Shown here piece by piece: positions 7,102 to 14,853 of a DNA stretch of 15,472 bases. Source of the DNA: Candidatus Bathyarchaeota archaeon. Its GTDB lineage: Archaea > Asgardarchaeota > Lokiarchaeia > Sigyniarchaeales > Sigyniarchaeaceae. Numbering within the stretch: the stretch's first letter is position 1; each line of letters begins with the position of its first letter. Made by a program: the position numbers and the translations under genes. Location of the stretch: NCBI GenBank assembly GCA_014729935.1, contig WJJB01000194.1, positions 1 through 15,472 on the forward strand. Reading direction: 5' to 3'. The notes beneath the pieces were generated by a model. That model was not told the origin of the DNA, did no database searches, and was given only the letters and a program-made list of their open reading frames with translations.

Positions 7102-9972
7102 TCAATCTTCACGTTCAATTTGAACGTATTCAACTTCGTGGGTCTTCTTCCAATATATCTTTATTACTTCCTCCGAGAAAATACGTGGAGATGCTATCAA
7201 GAAAATCCATCCCCAATCTTTTAGATCCAACCCTGTAATCTTGAACACGTTTGACATGAATGGCACGTATATCACCACGAGATTCAACATGAAAGTGACC
7301 AGGATTGCTCCCATCAGGAACCAATTATCAGACAATTTCTTCCTGAACACCGAAATGGTCTCACTGCGGCAGTTGAACGCGTTCATCATTTCAGATACAA
7401 CCAAGCTACTGAAAGCAAGGGTCCTGGCATGGGGCAAAACCTCGTCCTCCATGATATCTATGATTTCTCCATCGGGGATACCAAGTCCGTGAAGGAAGGA
7501 ATCAATTTCCCAATAGTTCCCTGTATAACCACCACCATAGCTGATTTCCACGTTCATTTGCAATCCCAAGTAGAAGGTGAAGACGCAGGAGAAGCTAATG
7601 AATATCCCTGATGAGATGTAACTATACCAGTTCCGTTTCGTGATGATGGGTTCGTCCGAGGGCCGTGGCGGTTTGATCATGATATCATCATCGGGTTTTT
7701 CGAAACCCATTGCAAGAGCTGGCAAGCCATCGGTCAACAGGTTCACCCAAAGAAGATGAATGGCAAGGAGCGGAGTTGGAAGGAAGAGAATGGCCGCAAG
7801 GAAAATCACGAGGATCTCACCCAAATTACACGAAATCAAGAAGTTGATGAACCGTTTCATGTTGTCGTATATGGCACGCCCTTCCTCGACAGCCGAAACG
7901 ATGGATGCGAAATTATCATCTGTTAGAATGATATCTGCCGCTCCTTTTGAAACATCTGTCCCGGTGATGCCCATGGCTACACCAGCATCAGCCTTCTTGA
8001 GGGCAGGAGCATCATTCACGCCATCACCTGTCATGGAGACAATATTTCCTTCGTCTTGGAGTACAGACACGATGCGCATCTTGTGTTCTGGAGCAACACG
8101 CGCGAATACATCACATTGACGTAACTCGTCATCGGCCATTGCATCGATTTCCTTCCCTTGAATGATATGCTTTTTTCCATCATCTAATTCCTTGGGAAGC
8201 ATGTTCAACTCCAACGCGATTGCCTTGGCTGTTGCCGCGTGATCACCAGTGATCATGATAGTGCGTACGCCTGCCTGCTTGCATTTTTCAATCGACCCAC
8301 TAACCTCTGGACGGGGTGGATCGATCATGCCTGCAAGCCCAACCATGATGAGATCCGATTCTACATTCTCTGGCTCGAGATCCATGTCATCATCCTTCTT
8401 CCAAACCTTGTAGGCGGTTGCAAGCACTCGTAGGGCATCACTCGACATGGCCAGTTGCGCTTCGGTGAGTTTTTCAACATCTTCATCGGTGATGGGGCGG
8501 ACTTCGCCATTTATAAGGATTTTCGTGCAATCCTTTAGCACCACTTCCAAGGCACCTTTCATGGAAACAATGAAAGACTCGTCATGAAGGTCCATGTCCA
8601 CCGTGCTCATTTTCTTCCTCTCCGAGGAGAAGAAAACTTCAGATACGCGACGGTATTGTTGTTGCTGATTTTCCCTGGTGATTCCAAGCTTGCCTCCTAA
8701 TGTGAGGAATGCTGCTTCCGTGGGATCACCGGTGATAACCCATAATCCCGAATCATCGTCCTTTCGCAAGTTAGCGTTGTTGCACAGGACGCCTATTTTC
8801 GCAAGGAGATTTAATCCCTCGTGGATTTCCGTATTGATCTTGTCACCGTCAGAGTAAAATTCACCGTTGGGTTCGTAACCCGTTCCTGTTACTTCAATAA
8901 AATCATTCGAAATGAAAAGCTTCTGTATGGTCATTTCGTTTTTCGTGAGTGTTCCTGTTTTATCCGAGCAAATAACAGTGGTGCATCCAAGAGTCTCTAC
9001 GGAAGGTAATTTACGCACGATGGCGTTTTTCTTCGCCATTCGTTGCACGCCAAGAGCCAAGCTTGTCGTGACGATGGCGGGAAGACCTTCAGGTATTGCA
9101 GCAACTGCAAGGGAGATGGCGACCATGATTGAAAGTAAAATCGGCTCTCCACGAATGATATACACTATAAAGGATGCCGCGCAAATACCAAGGATCATCA
9201 ACCCAAGTTTCTTTCCAAAGGAATCAATTTTCTTGGAAAGGGGGGTCATTTCCTCCTCCGTTTCCGAGATGATGGTAGCAATCTTGCCAATCTCGGTTTG
9301 CATTCCAGTGGAGGTTACTATTGCCTTCCCGCGCCCGTACGTGATGATTGTCGATGAGAAAACCAAGTTTTTCATGTCACCAACCGTGACGTCTTCGTCG
9401 ATGACCTCAACTTCCTTTTTTACTGCAAGTGATTCGCCTGTAAGGCTTGCTTCATCCGCCTTCAATTCCATCGATTCGTATACCCTTGCATCGGCGGGAG
9501 TTTGATCACCCGTTTCAAGCAAGATGATATCGCCAGGCACTAATTCAGCAGCAGGTATCTCCTGCACGTCCCCATCCCTAACGACGGTGGCTTTCTGCGC
9601 GCTCATCTTCTTGAGCGCTTCAATTGCTTTATCCGCTTTTTCCTCCTGGTAATACCCGAGGATTGCATTAATGATCAAGATGACGGCAATGACAATGGTA
9701 TCAGTGGGAGGTTCATCCTCTACCACTGCTGCAATCGCGGAGAAGATAGCGGAGGCAATAAGGATCCAAATTAGGAAATCATTGAATTGCTCCAAGAACT
9801 TCTTCCATTTCGGGACGGGGGGTTTGCCCTCCAGCTGGTTGAGTCCGTGGATTTCCAGCCTTCGTGCTGCCTCAGAGGACGACAAACCCTCCTTGGTTGT
9901 CTCGAGGATTTCGAGCGTCTCATCGACGCTTTTCCTGTAAAATTTTTCAGCTTGTACATCTACTTTACTCAT
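7102..9972 (-). CDS. P-type Ca2+-transporting ATPase (SERCA/PMR1-like)
   Basis: This 956-residue P2A-type ATPase should pump Ca2+ out of the cytosol across the membrane using ATP. Domains in order: cation-ATPase N-terminal domain (1-80), M1-M2, actuator domain with SLTGES, M3-M4, the phosphorylation site SDKTGTLT (Asp337), a nucleotide-binding domain with MKGA, ITGDHAATA and MTGDGVNDAPA (about 650), then M5-M10. The SERCA Ca2+ ligands have counterparts: Glu295 in IPEGLP (E309), Asn716 and Glu719 in CNLGE (N768, E771), Asn744, Thr747 and Asp748 in NLLTDG (N796, T799, D800), and Glu861 in SEMMNAFN (E908). Both Ca2+ sites therefore look complete, and Na+/K+ or H+ specificity is unlikely. The start at 9972 agrees with the family N-terminus, though only a weak GGGAT-like site precedes it. 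The Lsm gene lies 180 bases upstream in the same orientation. Confidence 0.93.
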   Translation of the reverse strand: MSKVDVQAEKFYRKSVDETLEILETTKEGLSSSEAARRLEIHGLNQLEGKPPVPKWKKFLEQFNDFLIWILIASAIFSAIAAVVEDEPPTDTIVIAVILIINAILGYYQEEKADKAIEALKKMSAQKATVVRDGDVQEIPAAELVPGDIILLETGDQTPADARVYESMELKADEASLTGESLAVKKEVEVIDEDVTVGDMKNLVFSSTIITYGRGKAIVTSTGMQTEIGKIATIISETEEEMTPLSKKIDSFGKKLGLMILGICAASFIVYIIRGEPILLSIMVAISLAVAAIPEGLPAIVTTSLALGVQRMAKKNAIVRKLPSVETLGCTTVICSDKTGTLTKNEMTIQKLFISNDFIEVTGTGYEPNGEFYSDGDKINTEIHEGLNLLAKIGVLCNNANLRKDDDSGLWVITGDPTEAAFLTLGGKLGITRENQQQQYRRVSEVFFSSERKKMSTVDMDLHDESFIVSMKGALEVVLKDCTKILINGEVRPITDEDVEKLTEAQLAMSSDALRVLATAYKVWKKDDDMDLEPENVESDLIMVGLAGMIDPPRPEVSGSIEKCKQAGVRTIMITGDHAATAKAIALELNMLPKELDDGKKHIIQGKEIDAMADDELRQCDVFARVAPEHKMRIVSVLQDEGNIVSMTGDGVNDAPALKKADAGVAMGITGTDVSKGAADIILTDDNFASIVSAVEEGRAIYDNMKRFINFLISCNLGEILVIFLAAILFLPTPLLAIHLLWVNLLTDGLPALAMGFEKPDDDIMIKPPRPSDEPIITKRNWYSYISSGIFISFSCVFTFYLGLQMNVEISYGGGYTGNYWEIDSFLHGLGIPDGEIIDIMEDEVLPHARTLAFSSLVVSEMMNAFNCRSETISVFRKKLSDNWFLMGAILVTFMLNLVVIYVPFMSNVFKITGLDLKDWGWIFLIASPRIFSEEVIKIYWKKTHEVEYVQIERED

Positions 9973-10020
9973 GATTATCCCGTAATTGGTTAATAGCTTA
10001 ACAAGAACCCATGCATCTAG

Positions 10021-10035
10021 CGGGTTTCAACCCGG
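10021..10035. repeat. Short perfect hairpin in the ATPase leader region
   Basis: CGGGTT and AACCCG (10021-10034) form a perfect 6-bp stem with a 2-base gap, in the 180-base gap between the Lsm stop and the ATPase start. On the - strand it lies about 50 bases before the ATPase start codon. No T run follows it in that direction, so it is not an obvious terminator; it may be a leader structure or operator, or a chance palindrome. Confidence 0.35.
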
Positions 10036-10152
10036 TAAAACACCAATTGATGGCTAAAGTTAATGTTTGAAGTATGTTGTAAAAAGAAGCGGTATATTAA
10101 AAGGGAAAGTCAATCATTTTTATGTTTTCACCCAGTATCAGGTTCACGCGCG

Positions 10153-10455
10153 TTATTCTGCGGGAGACGTCACATCCTCTTCAAAATCGTCATCGAGGGT
10201 CAGGAACACGACATTATCTCCACGTAAAATGATGGTTTCTAGATTGTTTTCCTCCATCACGTGTTCTCCCTTGTCATGGTCGTAACGCTGCACGTATTCT
10301 ATTGAATCATCAAGGAATAAATTTAGATGATCATCGAAGCTCCTAAGTAGTGCCTTGAGATGGCGTCGTCCCTTAAGCTTTATATAGATACGCTTGTTGA
10401 TCGCCTTCGTGATGTTATCCGTGGGCCTTTTATCGCGCTCATGCGTGTCTGTCAT
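10153..10455 (-). CDS. Sm-like archaeal protein (Lsm)
   Basis: A 100-residue protein with both halves of the Sm fold. Sm1 spans about residues 20-54, with RIYIKLKG (Gly29) and the RNA-binding loop SFDDHLNLFLDD (39-50). Sm2 is at about 72-86, with LETIILRGDNVVFL and the RGDN loop at 78-81. Archaeal Lsm proteins assemble into heptameric rings that bind U-rich RNA and take part in RNA processing and turnover. Extras here are a hydrophilic N-terminal stretch of about 18 residues and an acidic tail (DDDFEEDVTSPAE); the linker between Sm1 and Sm2 is also somewhat long and charged. ATG 10455 is preferred because GTGA lies about 6 bases before it; GTG 10464, adding three residues, is the alternative. 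It may be transcribed with the downstream ATPase, although a 180-base gap separates them. Confidence 0.88.
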   Translation of the reverse strand: MTDTHERDKRPTDNITKAINKRIYIKLKGRRHLKALLRSFDDHLNLFLDDSIEYVQRYDHDKGEHVMEENNLETIILRGDNVVFLTLDDDFEEDVTSPAE

Positions 10456-10507
10456 GTCGTTCACTACACCAGGCGGTCGTGATCCTGTGTATTATGTTAT
10501 GAAGCTT

Positions 10508-10521
10508 TTCATTAAAAACCA
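10508..10521 (-). promoter_or_regulatory. Candidate TATA box of the Lsm gene
   Basis: GGTTTTTAATG on the - strand lies about 60 bases before the Lsm start codon, which would give a leader of roughly 35 bases. It is AT-rich but not a perfect TATA match. Confidence 0.33.
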
Positions 10522-10570
10522 TCTGATTAAAGGATGCAAGAGCATGGTTTCCCCAAGACATGGACAGGCA

Positions 10571-10582
10571 TCCAAAAAAATG
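10571..10582 (-). terminator. T-rich terminator behind the heparinase-like gene
   Basis: On the - strand a run of seven T (complement of 10574-10580) lies about 25 bases past the stop codon, within TTCATTTTTTTGGA. This fits archaeal oligo-T termination and separates this gene from Lsm. Confidence 0.4.
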
Positions 10583-10604
10583 AAGAAATGATTTCAGCAT
10601 GCAA

Positions 10605-13600
10605 TCACTGAAGCGGGTTATTTTCGATTGTAATTGTGGATAGGACCTCAAATGCAAATACGCACGAGATGAATAATAACATCGCTCCAATAGCCACGAT
10701 CACGAGGAATGACATGGTGAATGCCCTGCGGGCATTCCTTGGATTTGAATGTTGCTTCATGGCAAAAGCATCAATACTCTTCATCCCTATTAAATGAAAC
10801 GGGACAGAAATGCCGCCAAGAACCAAGAAATATATCATGTAACCATTGAGTAAATTCCTCAAGTAAATGCCTATGGAGATATTATTCCCTGCATCTACTT
10901 GCGCCCGTAATAATGCTGCGAGTAGAGTTGGTAACACGTAAAATAGATTTAAGACGAAGCCTATTCCTTGAACCACGAAACGTGGAACGAATTGCTTGTA
11001 AATAACCCCTTGGGCTTCTCGAAATGATACGCTTTCTCCATCCCACCGGTTGAGATATAGCCTAAACTGTAAGGCATGAAACACGAATACCAAGGCGTTC
11101 AACCCGAGCAACACGACGGGTAATATTGTTACCGTGAGGATTCTTGCCAAGGGTGTTAACGCATATATGGTTTCTTTTAATCCTGCATTTAAATGGATAT
11201 AGTGCACTTGAAAGGTAATGTAGTTCACGAGTTTAAGAAAGATGGGAACTATGGAAGCACATTGAATGCAAGCAAGCAAAGCGTTTACCTGCAACATGTG
11301 TTTCCGTGACTGGAAATCATATGATTCCAGCTTGGTTTCGCTGAATGCGAACACTGATGTTATGGTTCCACCGCCAGTGGTATCATCATTACCAATATTT
11401 TTCTTGTCTTTATTGGTAGAACTTGATCTGGCGTTACCAAGATCCACGTGATCTTCACGAAAGATGGAATAAATAGCATGAAGCGCACAAGCTACCAAAC
11501 TACACACCACGACTAACAAAGGTATGAGGAGTGCGTGATTCTTACCGATGGCAAACGGGCTCTGGTATGCTACATGACATGGAGATTCAATGAAGTCCAA
11601 GATGCCATTTTGGATGCATTGATTAAACCCATCCGAGATGATATCCAGCTGCCCTTCGCCGTTAATAAGAATGGTGTTAGATGCCTCCGTAGAGATGGTG
11701 TAATCGTGTCCTTCATATCCCCAGTGTGGATATCCCGGATTGGTCAGGAACTTCTTCCCGAGGGCATAAATCTCGATGGAGTTTTCATCGAGATGAACAT
11801 GACTTTGAGGATAGTGCTTATTCGAGATTACCAAGAAAGTATCATTCCTGGACCAACCAGATCGCATCACCATATAACCCGTGTCGAAATAAGCAAAACC
11901 AGGATTTTCACCGAGTTCCGGTTCTAATGGGGCAATTTCACCTGAATATGCCAAGATCCTGCAAGCATCAGCTCCAATAGTGGTGTCACCCTCGTAACAA
12001 TATTCCATGTACCATTGCAAGTTGCTGGCGAGTGCAGGATTTGAAATATTGGTTGGCGCGACGCACATGCTCGCCACGTGAGCTAGATGAGATTTCACGG
12101 CACAATCTTCAAATACAGGGGTCCATCCGAGTGGCGTGACGGAGCTCGCGGTGTAATTGAGGTATGAAAGGAACCTTTCATTCGTGAAATAATCGTACCC
12201 CCCGATATTACGTAATGCAAGGAAAAACTTCACCGCTTGCTCGTAGGTATACCTGCCATATATGGCACCCTCGTAACATGCCCCATTCGGCCTGATACGG
12301 TTTTCCAAGTAAAAATCATTAGCATCTTGGGTTAGTTCCACCCATGATGCATTTTTCAAGACGATTCCCCCGATCCCAAGCGCGGTGCTTGCCACGACAA
12401 TATGATTGTTAGTCGGCTGGCTACCAGAAGCAATGACGTCTGCCAAGATCTTGATCTTGTTGGTAAAAATCCCCTCGATGATGGACCTGTTGGTGACACT
12501 AATATTATTGTATATCATGTCGTAGGCAAGCAGGAATGGATAGAGATATGTCGATTGTTCGATGAATTGGGTGTCTTCCCATGGTTGTGCCTTGATGGTC
12601 TCGTAATTATTTTCCAGATCCAACATTGCCATCACCACGTCCGAAAGCATTGCATCATCTTGATCCACGCGAGACCTGAATGCAAGGGATAGAACGTCTG
12701 ATTTTCCCTTTACCTTGTTATACCATGCTTGCCAAGGTCCCGTGATGGTTCCATTACATTTGCCTCGGATCGTGCTCAATTCACCATCATTGAAAAGAGC
12801 ATATGGATGTGAGAGGGATTCTAGTATGGATTGAGGTGTTGGCGTGGAACTGGAAAAAATGGAGGGCGTCCCTTGGCCTTTTCCGGCAGGCATTGTTGCA
12901 TTAAGGGTTGCATTGAAGAACCCCGAGGCGTGGGAACCCTCGTGGATCTTTGTTCCATTGATGGCAATTGAATCAGCATCATGGAATAATAACCATTTCA
13001 ATCCTGTTGCATTCTCCCTCATGACGCACATCTTGCAATCAGCAGTGATACCGGACGACTTTATGGTTGCAGGACTGGCCATCTCGTGTCGGGGGATGAG
13101 AATCCTGTCACTACCATTTACGAGAAGCTCAATTCCCCCATTCACAAGGTTTTGATTCAGGGATGGATGGGAGATGGAGCTATTCTGGAAGGTGACCAGC
13201 GTCACCAACCGCCTTGAATGGCGATCAATTGGTTTTACCTTGATATATTCCTCGATGGTGTTACTTGGGTTCCCTGGATACGTCTTGAAAACACCACCCT
13301 CGTGTTTGCTTATTGTAACGCCAGGGCCGATGAACTGCATTAGCATTTCAACACCATCCTGATTGAACCAAGCTTTTCCAATGCTTGCATTCACGGTGAG
13401 GTTCCCATACGAATGGAAAACGAGTTCAACTTGATTGCCACCCTTGAATTCATCGACAATGATGAAATAACCGGTATCCTTCGCTGTGGCAGGACGGATG
13501 TATGTGATGGTCCTGTTAAATCCATCGTTGTCCGGGAATAATTCCCGAACGGTAAATACAGAGATCATCCCGGTTATCGCTGCCAACGTGCTAAATAAAA

Positions 13601-13658
13601 TCGTGATTGCTATCATTTTTCTCCTTGACGCGCTTTTCGCCATATTCATGCCATCCAT
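10605..13658 (-). CDS. Membrane-anchored heparinase II/III-like protein with C-terminal multi-span membrane domain
   Basis: A 1017-residue protein. A basic N-terminus (SASRRK) and a membrane helix at about 15-37 place the next ~670 residues outside the cell. That ectodomain has a beta-rich segment (about 46-190, with RTITYIRP and GYFIIVDEFKGG), a helical part resembling the alpha/alpha toroid (about 265-560), and the heparinase II/III sheet domain with FDTGYMVMRSGW, SHVHLDENSIEIYALGKKFL (about 618-637), NPGY and SNTILINGEGQ. The family includes lyases of uronic-acid polysaccharides; the HxHxD motif is kept but the usual His of AHNT is Ser here, so catalysis is uncertain. The ectodomain has 16 Asn-x-Ser/Thr sequons. 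A membrane helix at about 708-732, a charged loop, and about five more helices follow. The N-terminal beta segment resembles the module normally at the C-terminus of this family, which suggests a permuted order. ATG 13658 lacks a clear ribosome site; in-frame ATGs at 13649 and 13643 are alternatives. Confidence 0.75.
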   Translation of the reverse strand: MDGMNMAKSASRRKMIAITILFSTLAAITGMISVFTVRELFPDNDGFNRTITYIRPATAKDTGYFIIVDEFKGGNQVELVFHSYGNLTVNASIGKAWFNQDGVEMLMQFIGPGVTISKHEGGVFKTYPGNPSNTIEEYIKVKPIDRHSRRLVTLVTFQNSSISHPSLNQNLVNGGIELLVNGSDRILIPRHEMASPATIKSSGITADCKMCVMRENATGLKWLLFHDADSIAINGTKIHEGSHASGFFNATLNATMPAGKGQGTPSIFSSSTPTPQSILESLSHPYALFNDGELSTIRGKCNGTITGPWQAWYNKVKGKSDVLSLAFRSRVDQDDAMLSDVVMAMLDLENNYETIKAQPWEDTQFIEQSTYLYPFLLAYDMIYNNISVTNRSIIEGIFTNKIKILADVIASGSQPTNNHIVVASTALGIGGIVLKNASWVELTQDANDFYLENRIRPNGACYEGAIYGRYTYEQAVKFFLALRNIGGYDYFTNERFLSYLNYTASSVTPLGWTPVFEDCAVKSHLAHVASMCVAPTNISNPALASNLQWYMEYCYEGDTTIGADACRILAYSGEIAPLEPELGENPGFAYFDTGYMVMRSGWSRNDTFLVISNKHYPQSHVHLDENSIEIYALGKKFLTNPGYPHWGYEGHDYTISTEASNTILINGEGQLDIISDGFNQCIQNGILDFIESPCHVAYQSPFAIGKNHALLIPLLVVVCSLVACALHAIYSIFREDHVDLGNARSSSTNKDKKNIGNDDTTGGGTITSVFAFSETKLESYDFQSRKHMLQVNALLACIQCASIVPIFLKLVNYITFQVHYIHLNAGLKETIYALTPLARILTVTILPVVLLGLNALVFVFHALQFRLYLNRWDGESVSFREAQGVIYKQFVPRFVVQGIGFVLNLFYVLPTLLAALLRAQVDAGNNISIGIYLRNLLNGYMIYFLVLGGISVPFHLIGMKSIDAFAMKQHSNPRNARRAFTMSFLVIVAIGAMLLFISCVFAFEVLSTITIENNPLQ

Positions 13659-13695
13659 TACTCGGTTTTACTATTGGTAACAATCCGTAGTTGAA

Positions 13696-13707
13696 GCATA
13701 TATAGTA
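13696..13707 (-). promoter_or_regulatory. TATA box of the heparinase-like gene
   Basis: TACTATATATGC on the - strand is about 44 bases before the start codon at 13658, predicting a leader of about 18 bases. Such a short leader fits the lack of a strong ribosome site. Confidence 0.5.
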
Positions 13708-13783
13708 CCGGGAATATCCTTGCTCTTGGAGAATGCGCGATGGAATTATCACGCGCAAGTGGAAAAATGTCAAGCTGTTGAAT

Positions 13784-13812
13784 GTTTTTAAGCAAATAGC
13801 CTTTTATTTATG
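13784..13812 (+). promoter_or_regulatory. Candidate promoter of the ubiquitin-like gene
   Basis: Two AT-rich elements, TTTTTAAG (13785-13792) and CTTTTATTTATG (13801-13812), are the best TATA candidates for the + strand gene at 13893. I cannot choose between them. The leader would be about 60-80 bases. Confidence 0.3.
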
Positions 13813-13892
13813 TACGTGCTTCCATGTTGGGGCATGCCTCATGTTACTGGAATGATGCCCAACATGTACGCAAATCGCAACAGGTGGCAATC

Positions 13893-14150
13893 ATGCTCAT
13901 CCAAGTTGAAGATTCACGGACTGGAAAGCTCATCAAGCTTGATGTCAAGGAGCATCACAAGATCGAGCGCATCGTGGACATCATTTTGAAACACATGGGA
14001 TTACTCCAAGAAAATCGATCGTACACACTTGTTCTTGATGGCAAGGAGTTGAGTCCCCAGATGACCATCGAAGATTGCGTGCACAAGATGGGCTTGAAGG
14101 AAGGGGACAAATTGACATTATGGGCTCGGGTGGTGGGAGGGGACCAGTAA
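13893..14150 (+). CDS. Ubiquitin-like beta-grasp protein with Gly-Gly-Asp-Gln tail
   Basis: An 85-residue protein with ubiquitin-fold features. It begins with a beta strand (MLIQVEDS), then GKLIKLDV, a helix (ERIVDIILKHMGL), YTLVLDGKELSPQMTIEDC and finally MGLKEGDKLTLWARV, equivalent to the ubiquitin strands and the LKxGD turn. It ends VVGGDQ, so a di-Gly (82-83) is followed by two residues, as in precursors cut by a protease to expose Gly-Gly for conjugation. Known archaeal relatives are ubiquitin-like modifiers of Caldiarchaeum and Asgard archaea, Urm1/SAMP proteins, and YukD/EsaB-type proteins. No E1, E2, RING or JAMM gene is in the window. ATG 13893 is chosen because AGGTGG (13882-13887) lies 5 bases upstream; an extension to 13824 adds 23 residues unlike the family. 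The fold is likely; use as a modifier is inferred from the tail. Confidence 0.75.
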   Translation: MLIQVEDSRTGKLIKLDVKEHHKIERIVDIILKHMGLLQENRSYTLVLDGKELSPQMTIEDCVHKMGLKEGDKLTLWARVVGGDQ

Positions 14151-14165
14151 ACCCACCTCGCGATC

Positions 14166-14176
14166 ACTTTTTTTCA
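14166..14176 (+). terminator. T-rich terminator behind the ubiquitin-like gene
   Basis: A run of seven T (14168-14174) begins 18 bases after the stop codon, consistent with archaeal oligo-T termination. Confidence 0.45.
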
Positions 14177-14264
14177 TCAATTTCCCTCGCAACCTTCGCT
14201 AAATTATTCCAATGAATTCTCTCCACGTGAATGAATTGAACGCCTGGCTTCATTCCAGGAAGTT

Positions 14265-14303
14265 AAATCTCATGGAGATTGACATGGGTTATTAATGAGA
14301 TTT
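14265..14303. repeat. Perfect 9-bp inverted repeat beside the yjbQ stop codon
   Basis: AAATCTCAT (14265-14273) and ATGAGATTT (14295-14303) are perfect inverted repeats with a 21-base gap, ending at the base next to the yjbQ stop. A smaller stem, CCTGG/CCAGG (14243-14259), lies just beside it. Placed between convergent genes, it could help terminate or protect the 3' end of either transcript, though the long loop makes this uncertain. Confidence 0.35.
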
Positions 14304-14711
14304 TCAGTCCCCTTGCACGTGAACGGTAACGCTCCTGTTCCTGGGTCCATCGAACTCGCATAACATGATTCCCTGCCATCTACCAAGAACCAGCTTCCCC
14401 TTCTCAACCAAAACCGTCTCTGAAGGACCGATGGTGGATACTTTCAAATGCGCGTTAGAATTTCCCTCCAAGTGCTTGTACGATTCACTTTCGGGGAATA
14501 TTCTCGCCAGGTGATGCATGATATCCTTCTTGACATCTGGATCGGCATTCTCGTTTATGGTGATACCACAGGTGGTATGCATTGAAAAAACGATGCATAT
14601 CCCGGATTGCACCTTTGCTGCATTCACCACTTCTTGCACCTTGCTGGTTATATCAATCATCTGTTCATTCCTAGCGGTTTCAACCGGAATCTTCGACGAG
14701 TGGTATTTCAT
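14304..14711 (-). CDS. yjbQ: YjbQ/UPF0047 family protein (secondary thiamine-phosphate synthase)
   Basis: A 135-residue protein of normal length for UPF0047/YjbQ, a family found in all domains whose bacterial member has weak thiamine-phosphate synthase activity; its main cellular role is unsettled. Conserved features are the segment MHTTCGITINENADPDV (44-60, with His45 and Cys48), HLEGNSNAHLKVSTIGPSET (about 80-99), and the C-terminal LVLGRWQGIMLCEFDGPR before the final strand. These residues form the trimer's metal/active-site region. No signal peptide is present, so it should be cytosolic. The ATG at 14711 fits the family N-terminus; a weak AGGGT lies about 5 bases upstream. It is convergent with the ubiquitin-like gene and lies 142 bases downstream of the zinc-ribbon gene on the same strand. 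It has its own promoter candidate, and thiamine genes are not seen nearby. Confidence 0.9.
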   Translation of the reverse strand: MKYHSSKIPVETARNEQMIDITSKVQEVVNAAKVQSGICIVFSMHTTCGITINENADPDVKKDIMHHLARIFPESESYKHLEGNSNAHLKVSTIGPSETVLVEKGKLVLGRWQGIMLCEFDGPRNRSVTVHVQGD

Positions 14712-14734
14712 GAATACCCTAGAATGCCTAATTC

Positions 14735-14750
14735 ACTTTAATCTTTCGAA
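14735..14750 (-). promoter_or_regulatory. Candidate BRE/TATA promoter of yjbQ
   Basis: On the - strand TTCGAAAGA precedes TTAAAGTG, a BRE plus weak TATA pattern centred about 28 bases before the start codon. This would make a nearly leaderless mRNA. Confidence 0.3.
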
Positions 14751-14853
14751 CAAGGTTCTGTTTAATGGTCATGGAAAAGAAATGGAATGAAATGAATTCC
14801 TTGGCCGGATTACGAATATTTTCCAGCAATGGAATGAAATTGCCACACGGTAG

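Noticed and set aside
8912..9505. 197-codon + strand ORF inside the ATPase gene
   Set aside because: It lies entirely antisense to strongly conserved P-type ATPase sequence and has no ribosome site or family resemblance.
13824..13892. N-terminal extension of the ubiquitin-like protein from ATG 13824
   Set aside because: The added 23 residues have no ubiquitin-fold counterpart, and a good AGGTGG site directly precedes ATG 13893.
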